A DNA stretch of 64,000 nt from Rhodococcus oxybenzonivorans (lineage in GTDB: Bacteria; Actinomycetota; Actinomycetes; Mycobacteriales; Mycobacteriaceae). How positions within the stretch are numbered: position 1 is the stretch's first letter; every line of letters starts with the position of its first letter. The notes below the pieces were generated by a model. The model worked only from the letters and a program-made list of their open reading frames with translations. It made no database searches and was not told where the DNA came from. Location of the stretch: contig NZ_CP021354.1 of assembly GCF_003130705.1 (NCBI RefSeq), forward strand, positions 4,092,001 through 4,156,000, written 5' to 3'. Made by a program: the position numbers and the translations under genes. Positions 1-7,985 of the stretch are shown here, piece after piece.

Positions 1-1
1 G

Positions 2-406
2 GATCAGTGGCGGGCCGACCTCACCTCCGACGGCATGGACGCGGCGACCGTCGAAGCCCGGGTGGCGCGGGGGAACATTCTGTTCGACGCCCCCGAGGTC
101 GTCATCCCCTTCTGTGTTCCCGACGGCGCCCACAGCTATCCCGACGCGCGCAGGCAAACGGCCGAATCCACGATGTTCACCGTGGCCGTCGGCGCGGCTG
201 TGCAGGGATTGCTCGTCTCCTTGGCCGTCAAGGGGATCGGCAGTTGCTGGATCGGCTCGACAATTTTCGCCGCCGACGTCGTGCGCAGCGTCCTGGAATT
301 GCCCGCCGACTGGCAGCCTCTCGGTGCCGTCGCGATCGGCCATCCCCTGGAGCCGCTCGCGCCGCGAGATGTCCCCGACCCCGCCGACGCCCTTCTCGAA
401 CGGTGA
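2..406 (+). CDS. fbiB: FbiB C-terminal part (coenzyme F420 synthesis), cut by window start
   Basis: This is the 3' end of a bifunctional F420 synthesis protein. The visible 134 residues match what I recall of the C-terminal nitroreductase-fold domain of M. tuberculosis FbiB (Rv3262), including the stretches [31 protein letters not shown] and [16 protein letters not shown]. In the family an N-terminal F420:gamma-glutamyl ligase domain adds glutamates to the cofactor and the C-terminal domain acts in a flavin-dependent reduction step of F420 maturation. The reading frame is open to the first base of the window, so the start lies outside. A NUDIX gene follows 10 bp downstream on the same strand. 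Confidence 0.9.
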   Translation, partial: DQWRADLTSDGMDAATVEARVARGNILFDAPEVVIPFCVPDGAHSYPDARRQTAESTMFTVAVGAAVQGLLVSLAVKGIGSCWIGSTIFAADVVRSVLELPADWQPLGAVAIGHPLEPLAPRDVPDPADALLER

Positions 407-416
407 TCGCCGCGAC

Positions 417-965
417 ATGAGCGCCGAATCTCTGCACCGGTCTGCGACCGAGGTACTCGAGTCCTGGAAAACAGGGAGCGAGAACGACGAATCGCTACGC
501 CACACCATGCTTGCGTTCCTCGGTTCCGCACCCCTCGGCTGTCTCCGCGAGTACGCCCCGGGTCACATCACGGCGTCGTCGCTGGTGCTGGACGAAGGCG
601 GATGCCACGTCCTCCTCACATTGCATCCCCGTGTCGGCCGGTGGATCCAGTTGGGCGGGCACTGCGAGGCCACCGACGAGACCGTCGTCGACGCGGCCCT
701 GCGCGAGGCCTGCGAAGAGTCGGGTATTCCGGATCTACGGATCGACCCCGAATTGCTTTCGGCGCACACACATCCCATCACCTGTTCACTGGGACAGCCG
801 ACCCGGCATCTCGATCTGCGCTTCCTCGTACGGGCCCGGCCCGACGCACACATCGTGCGCAGTTCCGAATCCACAGACCTGCGCTGGTGGCCGGTGGACG
901 CACTGCCGCCCGCCGCGGAGAAGTCGACGATCGACCACCTGGTCCATCTCGCCGGGCTGCGCTGA
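417..965 (+). CDS. NUDIX hydrolase
   Basis: A 182-residue protein with a NUDIX fold. The NUDIX box is visible around residues 80-105, ending in REACEESGI, which fits the REUxEExGU core. The front half reads GGHCEATDE, one residue longer than the standard Gx5E spacing, a variant I have seen in actinobacterial NUDIX proteins. The substrate, some nucleoside diphosphate linked to another moiety, cannot be told from sequence. The ATG at 417 lies 10 bp after the fbiB stop, so it is probably co-transcribed with the F420 genes. It converges on manB across an inverted repeat. Confidence 0.85.
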   Translation: MSAESLHRSATEVLESWKTGSENDESLRHTMLAFLGSAPLGCLREYAPGHITASSLVLDEGGCHVLLTLHPRVGRWIQLGGHCEATDETVVDAALREACEESGIPDLRIDPELLSAHTHPITCSLGQPTRHLDLRFLVRARPDAHIVRSSESTDLRWWPVDALPPAAEKSTIDHLVHLAGLR

Positions 966-966
966 G

Positions 967-1000
967 CAGGACTACCTGCGCCAGGCGGCGCAGTAATCCT
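967..1000. terminator. Bulged inverted repeat between convergent NUDIX and manB genes
   Basis: CTGCGCC and GGCGCAG pair perfectly around a 4-base loop at 976-993. The flanks AGGACTAC and GTAATCCT extend the stem with one mismatch and a bulge. It fills the 50-bp gap between two convergent genes, so a bidirectional terminator is the simple reading. There is no T-tract, as is usual in high-GC actinobacteria. Confidence 0.5.
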
Positions 1001-1015
1001 GTGTGCCTACGCCTT

Positions 1016-2095
1016 TCACACGTCGGTGCTGAACCGCACTCCGCCGTCGGGAAGCGTCACACCCGGCCACACCCGCGCCCCACGCAACAGCTCACACCGG
1101 GCACCGATGTCGGCTCCATCGCCGATCACCGCATCGCGGACCAGAGCCCGCGGACCGATGCGCGCACCGAAACCGATGATGGACCGTTCCACGGTCGCCC
1201 CTGCCTCGACGACCGCACCGTCGAACAGCACGGCGCCGTCGAGGCGTGCACCCGCCCCGACCTCGGCCCCTCGGCCGACCACGGTGCCGCCGATCAGCAA
1301 GGCACCCGGGGCGACACCCGCTCCTGGGTGAACCAGGGATTCGCCGCGGGGCCCGTCGAGTGCCGGCGAGGGGGCAATGCCCCGGACGAGGTCCGCCGAG
1401 CCGCGGACGAAGTCCTCCGGAGTGCCCATGTCACGCCAGTACGACGAGTCCACGTGCCCGTAAACTCGGGCGCCGTCCGCCAGCAGAGCCGGGAAGACCT
1501 CGCGCTCCACCGACACCGGCCGTCCCGACGGGATCTGTTCGATGATGTCGCGCTTGAACACGTAGCAGCCAGCGTTGATCTGGTCTGTCGGCGGGTCCTG
1601 AGTCTTCTCGAGGAACGCCGTGACGCGTCCGTCTGCGTCGGTGGGAACGCAACCGAACGCCCGCGGATCGCCCACCCGCACGAGGTGCAGTGTGACGTCG
1701 GCTTCGGTGGTTCGGTGTGTCTCGAGGATCCCGCCGAGATCGGTGCCACCGAGCACGTCACCGTTGAACACCATGGTGTTCTCACCGCGCAGTTTCGGGA
1801 GCACGTTGCGGATGCCGCCACCGGTTCCGAGCGGCTCGGTCTCCGTGACGTAGTCGATCTCGAGACCCAGCTTCGACCCGTCACCGAAGTATTCTTCGAA
1901 CACCTCCGCTTTGAAGGACGTGCCCAGGACGACGTGGTTGATTCCCGCCGCCGCGATACGCGCGAGCAGGTGGGTGAGGAACGGCAGACCTGCCGTCGGC
2001 AGCATCGGCTTGGGCGCCGACAAGGTCAGCGGGCGAAGCCGAGTGCCCTTGCCCCCCACCAGCACCACTGCATCGGTCTTCTGTTCACCTGTCAT
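1016..2095 (-). CDS. manB: Mannose-1-phosphate guanylyltransferase (GDP-mannose pyrophosphorylase)
   Basis: A 359-residue sugar-nucleotide pyrophosphorylase matching M. tuberculosis Rv3264c (called ManB there). The N-terminal nucleotidyltransferase domain starts with AVVLVGGKGTRLRPLT, has the APKPMLP lysine motif, VFNGDVL and EKTQ. The C-terminal third is a left-handed beta-helix of hexapeptide repeats (GTVVGRGAEVGAGARLDGA and following). It makes GDP-mannose for mannosylated lipids, glycans and proteins of the envelope. It overlaps wbbL by 4 bp (ATGA) and is the last gene of the leftward rmlD-wbbL-manB operon. Confidence 0.92.
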   Translation of the reverse strand: MTGEQKTDAVVLVGGKGTRLRPLTLSAPKPMLPTAGLPFLTHLLARIAAAGINHVVLGTSFKAEVFEEYFGDGSKLGLEIDYVTETEPLGTGGGIRNVLPKLRGENTMVFNGDVLGGTDLGGILETHRTTEADVTLHLVRVGDPRAFGCVPTDADGRVTAFLEKTQDPPTDQINAGCYVFKRDIIEQIPSGRPVSVEREVFPALLADGARVYGHVDSSYWRDMGTPEDFVRGSADLVRGIAPSPALDGPRGESLVHPGAGVAPGALLIGGTVVGRGAEVGAGARLDGAVLFDGAVVEAGATVERSIIGFGARIGPRALVRDAVIGDGADIGARCELLRGARVWPGVTLPDGGVRFSTDV

Positions 2096-2985
2096 CGGAC
2101 GTCGCCCCCTCGTTGGTCATTCTTGTGTCGTTCGCGCACTGCCGCGGCCACCGCCAACCTCGACCGCACCGCCAATCCTCCCCGGAGGGCCCACCGCAAC
2201 GGCGCCTGCCACCAATGCGGGTGCCGGTCTGCCTGGAAGCGATAGGCACTTTGGTGATGGGCGGGCAACATCAACTCTGGATGCTTCCCGGCTGCATGCC
2301 CCTTGGCGTGCGTGACCTCGGCGGACGGGACGTAGACGTTGAGCCACCCCGCCTTGCCCAGCCGGTCACCGAGATCGACATCCTCCATGTACATGAAGTA
2401 GCGGGAGTCGAAACCGTTGATCGAATCGAATGCCGCCCGGCGCATCAGCAGGCATGAACCGGACAACCAGCCGACCGCGCGCTCGCTGAGTGACTCGTTC
2501 TCCTGGCGGTAACCGGCGGTCCAGGGATTGGACGGCCACACCGTGCCCAATACCGCGTGCCCTGCCCCCGACACCAGGTCGGGCACCTGGCGCGCCGAGG
2601 GATACACGCTTCCGTCGGGTTCGAGCACGAGGGGACCGAGGGCTCCCGCCCGTGGCCACCGCTCCGCAGCCGCGAGAAGAACGTCGATCGATCCGGGCGC
2701 CCACCGAACATCCGGATTGGCCACGACGACGAACTCGATCTCTTCGTCGATCTCCGCCACAGCCCGGTTGACGGCACCGCCGTAACCGATGTTCCCGCCG
2801 GTGCGTAACAGACGCACATGGTCGTACGCCTTGTCCGCAGCCTCGGGAGCGCCGTCCGTCGAACCGTTGTCGGCCATCACGACCTGCGGCTCTTCTTTCG
2901 TCGCCTCGGCGAGAGTGTCCAGGAAATGCTCCAGATGCTCGCCTGGCGAATAGGTCACCGTCACCACGGCCAGCTTCGAACTCAC
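2092..2985 (-). CDS. wbbL: Rhamnosyltransferase WbbL (arabinogalactan linker)
   Basis: A 297-residue GT2-family glycosyltransferase, orthologous to Rv3265c by sequence and position. In mycobacteria the enzyme transfers rhamnose from dTDP-rhamnose to GlcNAc-PP-decaprenol, forming the linker that joins arabinogalactan to peptidoglycan, on the cytoplasmic face of the membrane. Visible are the GT-A start VVTVTYSPG, DNGSTDG, ANPDVRW and the acceptor-side block GSCLLMRRAAFDSINGFD followed by EDVDL. The start is a GTG at 2985. It overlaps manB by 4 bp and lies 34 bp after rmlD, so the three genes are one operon. Confidence 0.92.
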   Translation of the reverse strand: MSSKLAVVTVTYSPGEHLEHFLDTLAEATKEEPQVVMADNGSTDGAPEAADKAYDHVRLLRTGGNIGYGGAVNRAVAEIDEEIEFVVVANPDVRWAPGSIDVLLAAAERWPRAGALGPLVLEPDGSVYPSARQVPDLVSGAGHAVLGTVWPSNPWTAGYRQENESLSERAVGWLSGSCLLMRRAAFDSINGFDSRYFMYMEDVDLGDRLGKAGWLNVYVPSAEVTHAKGHAAGKHPELMLPAHHQSAYRFQADRHPHWWQAPLRWALRGGLAVRSRLAVAAAVRERHKNDQRGGDVR

Positions 2986-3019
2986 GCGGGCAAGCGTAGC
3001 CGTTCCGGCGCGCTCCGCC

Positions 3020-3868
3020 TCACACGACCGTTGTCAGCGCTGCGCGCAAGGCGTCACGCCACGGCCGCATAGGTGTGAGCCCTGCGCCTACCCAGGCGTT
3101 CTGTGACAGAACAGAGAACGCCGGGCGCGGGGCGGGGCGCACGAACTGCGTACTCGAGCATGGGCGAACCCGCTCCGGGTCGGCCCCTGCCTCCTCGAAA
3201 ACCGCCCGGGCGAGGTCGTACCAGCTGGCCTTCCCTGCGTTGGTGGCATGCAGCACCGGGACCGTGACATCGGTGCGGAGTACCAGTTCCAGGAGGGCAG
3301 CCGCGAGGTCCCCGGCGAAGGTGGGCGAACCCACCTGATCGTTCACCACGTCGATCGTGTCGCGCTCACGTTCGAGGCGGAGCATGGTGGCCACGAAATC
3401 GGCACCCGCACCGCTGTAGACCCATGCGGTCCGCACGACGTGGGCGGTGGGAAGCGCTGCGTGTACAGCGCGCTCACCCGCCAGTTTGGTGCGCCCATAC
3501 GCTGTCGCCGGCCCGGTCGGAGAATCCACCTCGTACGGCGTGTCCGCCTGGCCGGCGAACACGTAGTCGGTGGAGATGTGCACCAGCCGCGCACCCGCAC
3601 GGGCACACGCCGCCGCGAGATTCGCCGGGCCTCGCTCGTTGACGGCGAGTGCCGTCGCCTCGTCGGATTCGGCGGCGTCCACTGCGGTGTACGCAGCACA
3701 GTTGATCACGACCGATCCGCTCTCCACCTGCGCGTCCACGGCGCCGCGGTCGGTGATGTCGAGTTCGTCCGATCCCACGCCGCGCACCGCGATTCCTGCC
3801 GCCTCCGCGCATCGGACAAGGTGTCTGCCCAGTTGTCCCCGGGCACCGGTCACCAGCATTTCCGTCAC
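3020..3868 (-). CDS. rmlD: dTDP-4-dehydrorhamnose reductase RmlD
   Basis: A 282-residue extended short-chain dehydrogenase, matching Rv3266c. It reduces dTDP-6-deoxy-L-lyxo-4-hexulose to dTDP-L-rhamnose, the donor used by WbbL encoded just downstream. The N-terminal Rossmann motif GARGQLG, the STDYVF serine block and YGRTKLAGE with the catalytic Tyr and Lys are all visible. The open frame runs far upstream into the divergent gene, so the start was set by homology: GTG at 3868 (VTEMLVTGARG) or ATG at 3859. Neither has a strong ribosome site. It is the first gene of the leftward operon, 67 bp from the divergent LCP gene. Confidence 0.9.
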   Translation of the reverse strand: MTEMLVTGARGQLGRHLVRCAEAAGIAVRGVGSDELDITDRGAVDAQVESGSVVINCAAYTAVDAAESDEATALAVNERGPANLAAACARAGARLVHISTDYVFAGQADTPYEVDSPTGPATAYGRTKLAGERAVHAALPTAHVVRTAWVYSGAGADFVATMLRLERERDTIDVVNDQVGSPTFAGDLAAALLELVLRTDVTVPVLHATNAGKASWYDLARAVFEEAGADPERVRPCSSTQFVRPAPRPAFSVLSQNAWVGAGLTPMRPWRDALRAALTTVV

Positions 3869-3935
3869 GCGGTCAGTCTGGCACGCCGATCGCCGCGTCC
3901 CGACTCCGAACGCGCCGACCAGTAGCCTGGTTTGC

Positions 3936-5450
3936 GTGTCACACGAGCAACCCGTTCCGGGCGACCCCCCGAGGACGCGCCGGCATCCCGTCCACATCGC
4001 GGCGGCCGTGCTGTCGGTGCTCGCACTCGTCGTCACGGGCTTCGCGTGGCGGAGCATCGATTCGTTGCGGAACAATCTGGCGACGGCGGGCGGTCTCGGA
4101 CTCGGCGGAAGCGCCGACGGCGCCGTCGACATCCTCATGGTGGGTACGGACAGCCGCACAGATGCGCACGGCAACCCGTTGTCCCAGGAGGAACTAGATT
4201 CACTGCGGGCCGGCGAGGAGGTGGCGTCCAATACCGACACCATCGTCCTGATCCGCGTCCCGAACGACGGCAGTTCCGCCACCGCCATTTCCATCCCCCG
4301 CGACTCCTACGTCAACGTTCCGGGAATCGGCAAATCCAAGATCAATGCGGCATACGGCGCCACCAAGGAAACGGAGCGGTTGAAGCTCGTCGAGGGCGGC
4401 GCGACCGATGAGGAGGCCGAGGAGCAGTCGACGGAGTCCGGCCGGGAGGCACTCATCAAATCGGTCGCGGATTTGACCGGCATCACCGTCGACCACTACG
4501 CCGAGGTCGGGTTGCTCGGATTCGTCCTCCTGACCAACGCGGTGGGCGGCGTCGACGTGTGCCTCAACGAGCCGGTGGACGAGGACATGTCCGGGGCACA
4601 TTTCCCCGCTGGTGAGCAGTCACTGAAGGGCGCCGACGCGTTGAGCTTCGTCCGGCAACGCCACGACCTTCCCCGTGGAGACCTCGACCGCATCGTGCGC
4701 CAGCAGGTGTTCATGGCGTCGCTCGTCGGCAAGGTTCTGTCCGCGAAAACTCTCAGCGATCCGGGCAAGCTGAACGAACTGAGCGCTGCGGTCCAGCGTT
4801 CCGTCGTCCTCGACGACGACTGGGACATCATCGAATTCGCCACCCAACTCCAGGATCTTGCCGGTGGCAAGGTGCAATTCGACACCATTCCGGTGGCCGA
4901 TCTCAACGGCATGACCGACTACGGCGAGTCCATCGTCGAGGTCGATCCGAAGGCCGTGAAGAAGTATGTGGCAGGTCTCGTCGGTGAAGAACCGAGCGAC
5001 TCGGACGACACGTCCACCACCACACCGAACATCGACGCGTCCACTGTCACCGTGGATGTCGCGAACGCCAGCGACATCGGGGGCCTCGCCACCGGTGTCT
5101 CCGATGCGCTCACCGCGCTGGGCTACGTACAGGGTGAGGTGGGTAACTACACCGGCACCTCGGTGAGTTCCACCACGGTCTTCGCCCACTCCGCGGACGA
5201 CGACAGCGCCAAGGCGGTTGCATCGGCACTCGGGGGGCTGCCCACCGACACCGATTCGTCTCTGCCCGAAGGCTCGGTTCGCGTGGTGCTGTCCGACGAT
5301 TACAACGGCCCGACCTCCGCGGAGACCACCGCCACGAGCGGAACGACCGAGACCGCCGGCACGTCCTCCGCGGCAGGCACCTCGCCCACTCCGGCACCGT
5401 CCGGCCCGCCCATCGACGCCGGCTCCTCCGGCCCGCGCTGCGTGAACTAG
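3936..5450 (+). CDS. LytR-CpsA-Psr family cell-wall glycopolymer ligase with LytR_C domain
   Basis: A 504-residue LCP protein, positional match to Rv3267 (CpsA). LCP enzymes attach glycopolymers, here presumably arabinogalactan, to peptidoglycan outside the membrane. One transmembrane segment lies at about residues 20-37. The LCP domain follows, with DILMVGTDSR, the arginine-rich IRVPNDG...ISIPRDSYV and the VRQRHDLPRGDLDRIVRQQ block that binds the pyrophosphate. A LytR_C domain is at about 365-450 and the tail is Thr/Ala/Pro-rich. The GTG at 3936 was chosen because it puts a short cytoplasmic tail before the membrane segment. It is divergent from the rhamnose operon, consistent with a shared job in linker assembly. 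Confidence 0.9.
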   Translation: MSHEQPVPGDPPRTRRHPVHIAAAVLSVLALVVTGFAWRSIDSLRNNLATAGGLGLGGSADGAVDILMVGTDSRTDAHGNPLSQEELDSLRAGEEVASNTDTIVLIRVPNDGSSATAISIPRDSYVNVPGIGKSKINAAYGATKETERLKLVEGGATDEEAEEQSTESGREALIKSVADLTGITVDHYAEVGLLGFVLLTNAVGGVDVCLNEPVDEDMSGAHFPAGEQSLKGADALSFVRQRHDLPRGDLDRIVRQQVFMASLVGKVLSAKTLSDPGKLNELSAAVQRSVVLDDDWDIIEFATQLQDLAGGKVQFDTIPVADLNGMTDYGESIVEVDPKAVKKYVAGLVGEEPSDSDDTSTTTPNIDASTVTVDVANASDIGGLATGVSDALTALGYVQGEVGNYTGTSVSSTTVFAHSADDDSAKAVASALGGLPTDTDSSLPEGSVRVVLSDDYNGPTSAETTATSGTTETAGTSSAAGTSPTPAPSGPPIDAGSSGPRCVN

Positions 5451-5467
5451 AGAACGAGAAACGAACT

Positions 5468-6193
5468 GTGTCCATGAACCATGCCTCCCGCACGCTGACC
5501 GACGCCCTTCTCGACCCCATCCTGGCGAGCGACCCGGCGGGCCCACGAGTGACGTTCTACGACGACGCCACCGGCGAACGGGTCGAACTCTCCGCGCTCA
5601 CCCTGACCAACTGGGCGGCGAAGACCGCCAATCTGCTGCGGGACGAGTTCGCCCTCGAACCGGGAGCACGGGTGTGCGTGCTGCTGCCCGCGCACTGGCA
5701 GACCGCCGCAGTTCTCCTCGGTGCCTGGTGGGCCGGGGCCGAGGTCGTCCTCGAGCCCGACGAGCGGGCGGAAGTCGCACTTGTCTCGGTGGACCGTCTC
5801 GACGACGTCGACGACGTACCTGAGGTCGCGGTGCTTTCTCTCGACGCATTCGGACGCCCCGTCCCCGATCTCCCGGTCGGCATTACCGACTACGCCACCT
5901 CCGTCCGCGTCCACGGCGACCAGTTCCGGCCGACCGTTGCCGGACCGGCGCTCGCCGGGGCCGGCGTGGACGACGTTCTCGAGGCCGCACGAGCGTCGGC
6001 CGAAGCGCAGGGAATCACGTCGACGGATCGGGTGTCGTCCGATGCCGATTGGAATTCGCCCGATGCACTGATCGCCGGGCTGATCGCCGTCTTCACGGCC
6101 GGCGCGTCGCTGGTGCAGGTGGCCAACGCCGACCCGTCGGCTCACGCGCGGCGGATCGATACCGAGAAAATCACGCGTCAGCTGACGCGGTAG
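5468..6193 (+). CDS. TIGR03089 family protein (AMP-ligase-like fragment)
   Basis: A 241-residue protein matching the actinobacterial TIGR03089 family (Rv3268 in the same position). It resembles the N-terminal part of acyl-adenylating enzymes: LTLTNWAAKTANLLRDEF and GARVCVLLPAHWQTAAVLLGAWWAGAEVV look like the early AMP-binding core, but the adenylate-forming motifs and the C-terminal lid are absent. It is therefore unlikely to be an active ligase, and its function is unknown. It starts 17 bp after the LCP gene (GTG 5468 or ATG 5474), so it probably shares its transcript. Its last 16 bp overlap the convergent gene. Confidence 0.8.
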   Translation: MSMNHASRTLTDALLDPILASDPAGPRVTFYDDATGERVELSALTLTNWAAKTANLLRDEFALEPGARVCVLLPAHWQTAAVLLGAWWAGAEVVLEPDERAEVALVSVDRLDDVDDVPEVAVLSLDAFGRPVPDLPVGITDYATSVRVHGDQFRPTVAGPALAGAGVDDVLEAARASAEAQGITSTDRVSSDADWNSPDALIAGLIAVFTAGASLVQVANADPSAHARRIDTEKITRQLTR

Positions 6194-6600
6194 CCACCGT
6201 CCGCCAGTCCCGCGGCGATCTCGAATCTGTTGCGCCTCCCGGGGTGGCGTAACTCCTCGAACAGGTACCGCAGCGCGAAGGTCCACCCGTAGCTCGCCCA
6301 CTGGTCGGCATGCACCGACTCGTGTCGCAGTAGCGGTCGCGCCGGCATCCGGCCCGTGAGGAACGCGCCACCGATGGTGGTGCCCCCACGCGCGAAGCCG
6401 CCCCTCATGTCGCTGCACACGAAGATGCCGAACTCTTCGTCGAAGGCAATCCGTCCACCCCACGCCCGCCCATACACCAACGCCAAGCGGGTGATCGCCG
6501 CCGACTGTGCATTCCCCCGTGACGCACGGATGACCGCGATCCCACGACTGCGTCTCATCCGTGGAGGATAGGTGCTTGCGGCGAGCTTCATCCACAACAT
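6178..6600 (-). CDS. Zincin-like hypothetical protein
   Basis: The reading frame encodes about 140 residues. The clearest feature is LLRHESVHADQWASYGW, a HExxH-like metal-site block with a second His/Asp nearby, preceded by a glycine-rich stretch FARGGTTIGGAFLTG. Similar short actinobacterial proteins are often labelled Fe-S oxidoreductase, but I see no cysteine cluster that would support that name. The start is uncertain: ATG at 6609, 6600, 6591 and 6558 are all in frame and none has a clear ribosome site. It overlaps the end of the TIGR03089 gene by 16 bp. Function unknown. Confidence 0.6.
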   Translation of the reverse strand: MLWMKLAASTYPPRMRRSRGIAVIRASRGNAQSAAITRLALVYGRAWGGRIAFDEEFGIFVCSDMRGGFARGGTTIGGAFLTGRMPARPLLRHESVHADQWASYGWTFALRYLFEELRHPGRRNRFEIAAGLADGGYRVS

Positions 6601-6689
6601 CACGCCCATCCACAGACCAACCGGAAGTCCCAGTTCGCGCGCAGGAGTGACCCATCGTCGAACCCGACACGTATATCCGGTGCGCCGCG

Positions 6690-7376
6690 GTGTCCGAGTG
6701 GCGCCGGGACGGGGTCCTGAGTCACCGCACAGCAGCCTGGCTGTACGGGTGGTTACCCGAGCCAGTGGTATTCGAGGCGACGATCCCCAGGGCGCTCCGG
6801 GTGACGCCCCCGGACTGGTTACGGCTGTACCGCCGCGACCTCCCGGCACCGTCGGTATCGATGGTGTCGCTGCTCCCTGTGGTCTCGTCTGCTCAAGCGC
6901 TCTTCGACTGCGCCGTCGTCATGCCAGAGCGCGACGTCGCGTCGCTTGTCGACGCCGAACTCAACCGAAGCGTCGATCCCGACGAATTCCGGGACCTCTG
7001 CGTCACCCACCGCGGTCGGCACGGCGCACCCGCAGCACGGCTACTTCTACGCCATGCGGCCCTCCGCGCCGCGTCGGAACCCGAGCGGGTACTCGGTAGA
7101 GAGCTCAGCCTCCGCGGTTGTCCTCTCGAGGCCAACCACCCGATCGGTCCGTACTCGGGTGATTTCGTCGATGAGCAGGCGCGGATCGTCGTCGAGGTCG
7201 ACGGCCGCGAATTCCTCAGCGAGCCGAAGGTGTTCCGGAACGACCGACGGCGTCAAAATTGGATTGTCCGGGAGGGGTGGATGGTGCTCCGCTTCGCGGC
7301 CTACGACGTCCTGGCGCATCCCGATGTGATCGCCGACGAGATCGTCACTGCGGTGCGTCGGCGCAGTCGGCGCTGA
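6690..7376 (+). CDS. DUF559 domain protein (Vsr-like nuclease fold)
   Basis: A 228-residue protein. Residues 1-80 resemble the N-terminal helical region often found before DUF559 (LSHRTAAWLYGWLPEP). The C-terminal DUF559 block has GDFVDEQARIVVEVDGREF, giving a D...ExD arrangement typical of PD-(D/E)xK nuclease folds, then RRQNWIVREGWMVLRFAAYDVL. The family resembles Vsr and restriction endonucleases, but cellular roles are mostly unknown. The GTG at 6690 was used because the next in-frame stop upstream (6648-6650) leaves no other conventional start. It converges on purE across a nested inverted repeat. I do not expect this gene between TIGR03089 and purE in mycobacteria. Confidence 0.7.
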   Translation: MSEWRRDGVLSHRTAAWLYGWLPEPVVFEATIPRALRVTPPDWLRLYRRDLPAPSVSMVSLLPVVSSAQALFDCAVVMPERDVASLVDAELNRSVDPDEFRDLCVTHRGRHGAPAARLLLRHAALRAASEPERVLGRELSLRGCPLEANHPIGPYSGDFVDEQARIVVEVDGREFLSEPKVFRNDRRRQNWIVREGWMVLRFAAYDVLAHPDVIADEIVTAVRRRSRR

Positions 7377-7383
7377 CAGTGCA

Positions 7384-7450
7384 CTCAGCCGCCACTCCTT
7401 GCCCATCGAAGGCCGCTTCGGCCACCCAGAACCACATAGTGGCGGCTCAG
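7384..7450. terminator. Nested inverted repeats between convergent DUF559 and purE genes
   Basis: A 13-base outer repeat (7384-7396 against 7438-7450) pairs with one mismatch, sharing GCCGCCACT/AGTGGCGGC. Inside it, GGCCG-CTT-CGGCC forms a second perfect hairpin at 7411-7423. The element fills almost the whole 81-bp gap between two convergent genes and is best read as a two-way terminator. A transferable repeat is the alternative. Confidence 0.5.
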
Positions 7451-7457
7451 TACGAAC

Positions 7458-7985
7458 TCAGCCGAGGAGCTTCTCGCGCAGGGCTTTGTCCTTGTCGAGC
7501 ACCATCGATTCGAGCCCGTCCTGGAACGCGGCCATCTGCCGTTGCAGGGTGGGGTCGGCGGCACCGAGGATGCGGACGGCGAGCAGACCCGCATTACGGG
7601 CCCCCCCGATGGAGACCGTCGCAACGGGAACGCCCGCAGGCATCTGCACGATCGAGAGCAGGGAATCCATGCCGTCGAGGTACTTCAACGGAACCGGCAC
7701 ACCGATGACGGGCAGTGGGGTTGCCGAGGCGACCATGCCGGGCAGATGGGCCGCGCCGCCGGCACCGGCGATGATCACCTTGATGCCGCGACCGGCAGCG
7801 GACTTCGCGTAATCGAGCATCCGCTGCGGTGTGCGGTGGGCGGAGACCACACCGACCTCGAACCGGACACCGAACTCCGCGAGGGCCTCGGCGGCGGCTT
7901 CCATGGTGGGCCAGTCGGAGTCGCTGCCCATGATGAGCCCGACCTGCGCGCCCTGCTGTGCTGCCGATTCACTCACCGTGTACAT
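7458..7985 (-). CDS. purE: N5-carboxyaminoimidazole ribonucleotide mutase PurE
   Basis: A class I PurE of about 175 residues. It moves the carboxyl group of N5-CAIR to give CAIR in de novo purine synthesis. The motif [13 protein letters not shown], the catalytic-loop SAHRTPQRM and [12 protein letters not shown] are intact. It overlaps the upstream purK: ATG at 7985 gives a 17-bp overlap, while GTG at 7976 gives an 8-bp overlap and lies a better distance from a GGGA. Either way it is translationally linked to purK, its pathway partner. Matches Rv3275c. Confidence 0.95.
   Translation of the reverse strand: MYTVSESAAQQGAQVGLIMGSDSDWPTMEAAAEALAEFGVRFEVGVVSAHRTPQRMLDYAKSAAGRGIKVIIAGAGGAAHLPGMVASATPLPVIGVPVPLKYLDGMDSLLSIVQMPAGVPVATVSIGGARNAGLLAVRILGAADPTLQRQMAAFQDGLESMVLDKDKALREKLLG

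Noticed and set aside
602..2245. 547-codon plus-strand frame across the NUDIX gene, manB and wbbL
   Set aside because: It crosses three genes with clear family motifs in other frames, and its translation is Arg/Pro/His-rich without any motif.
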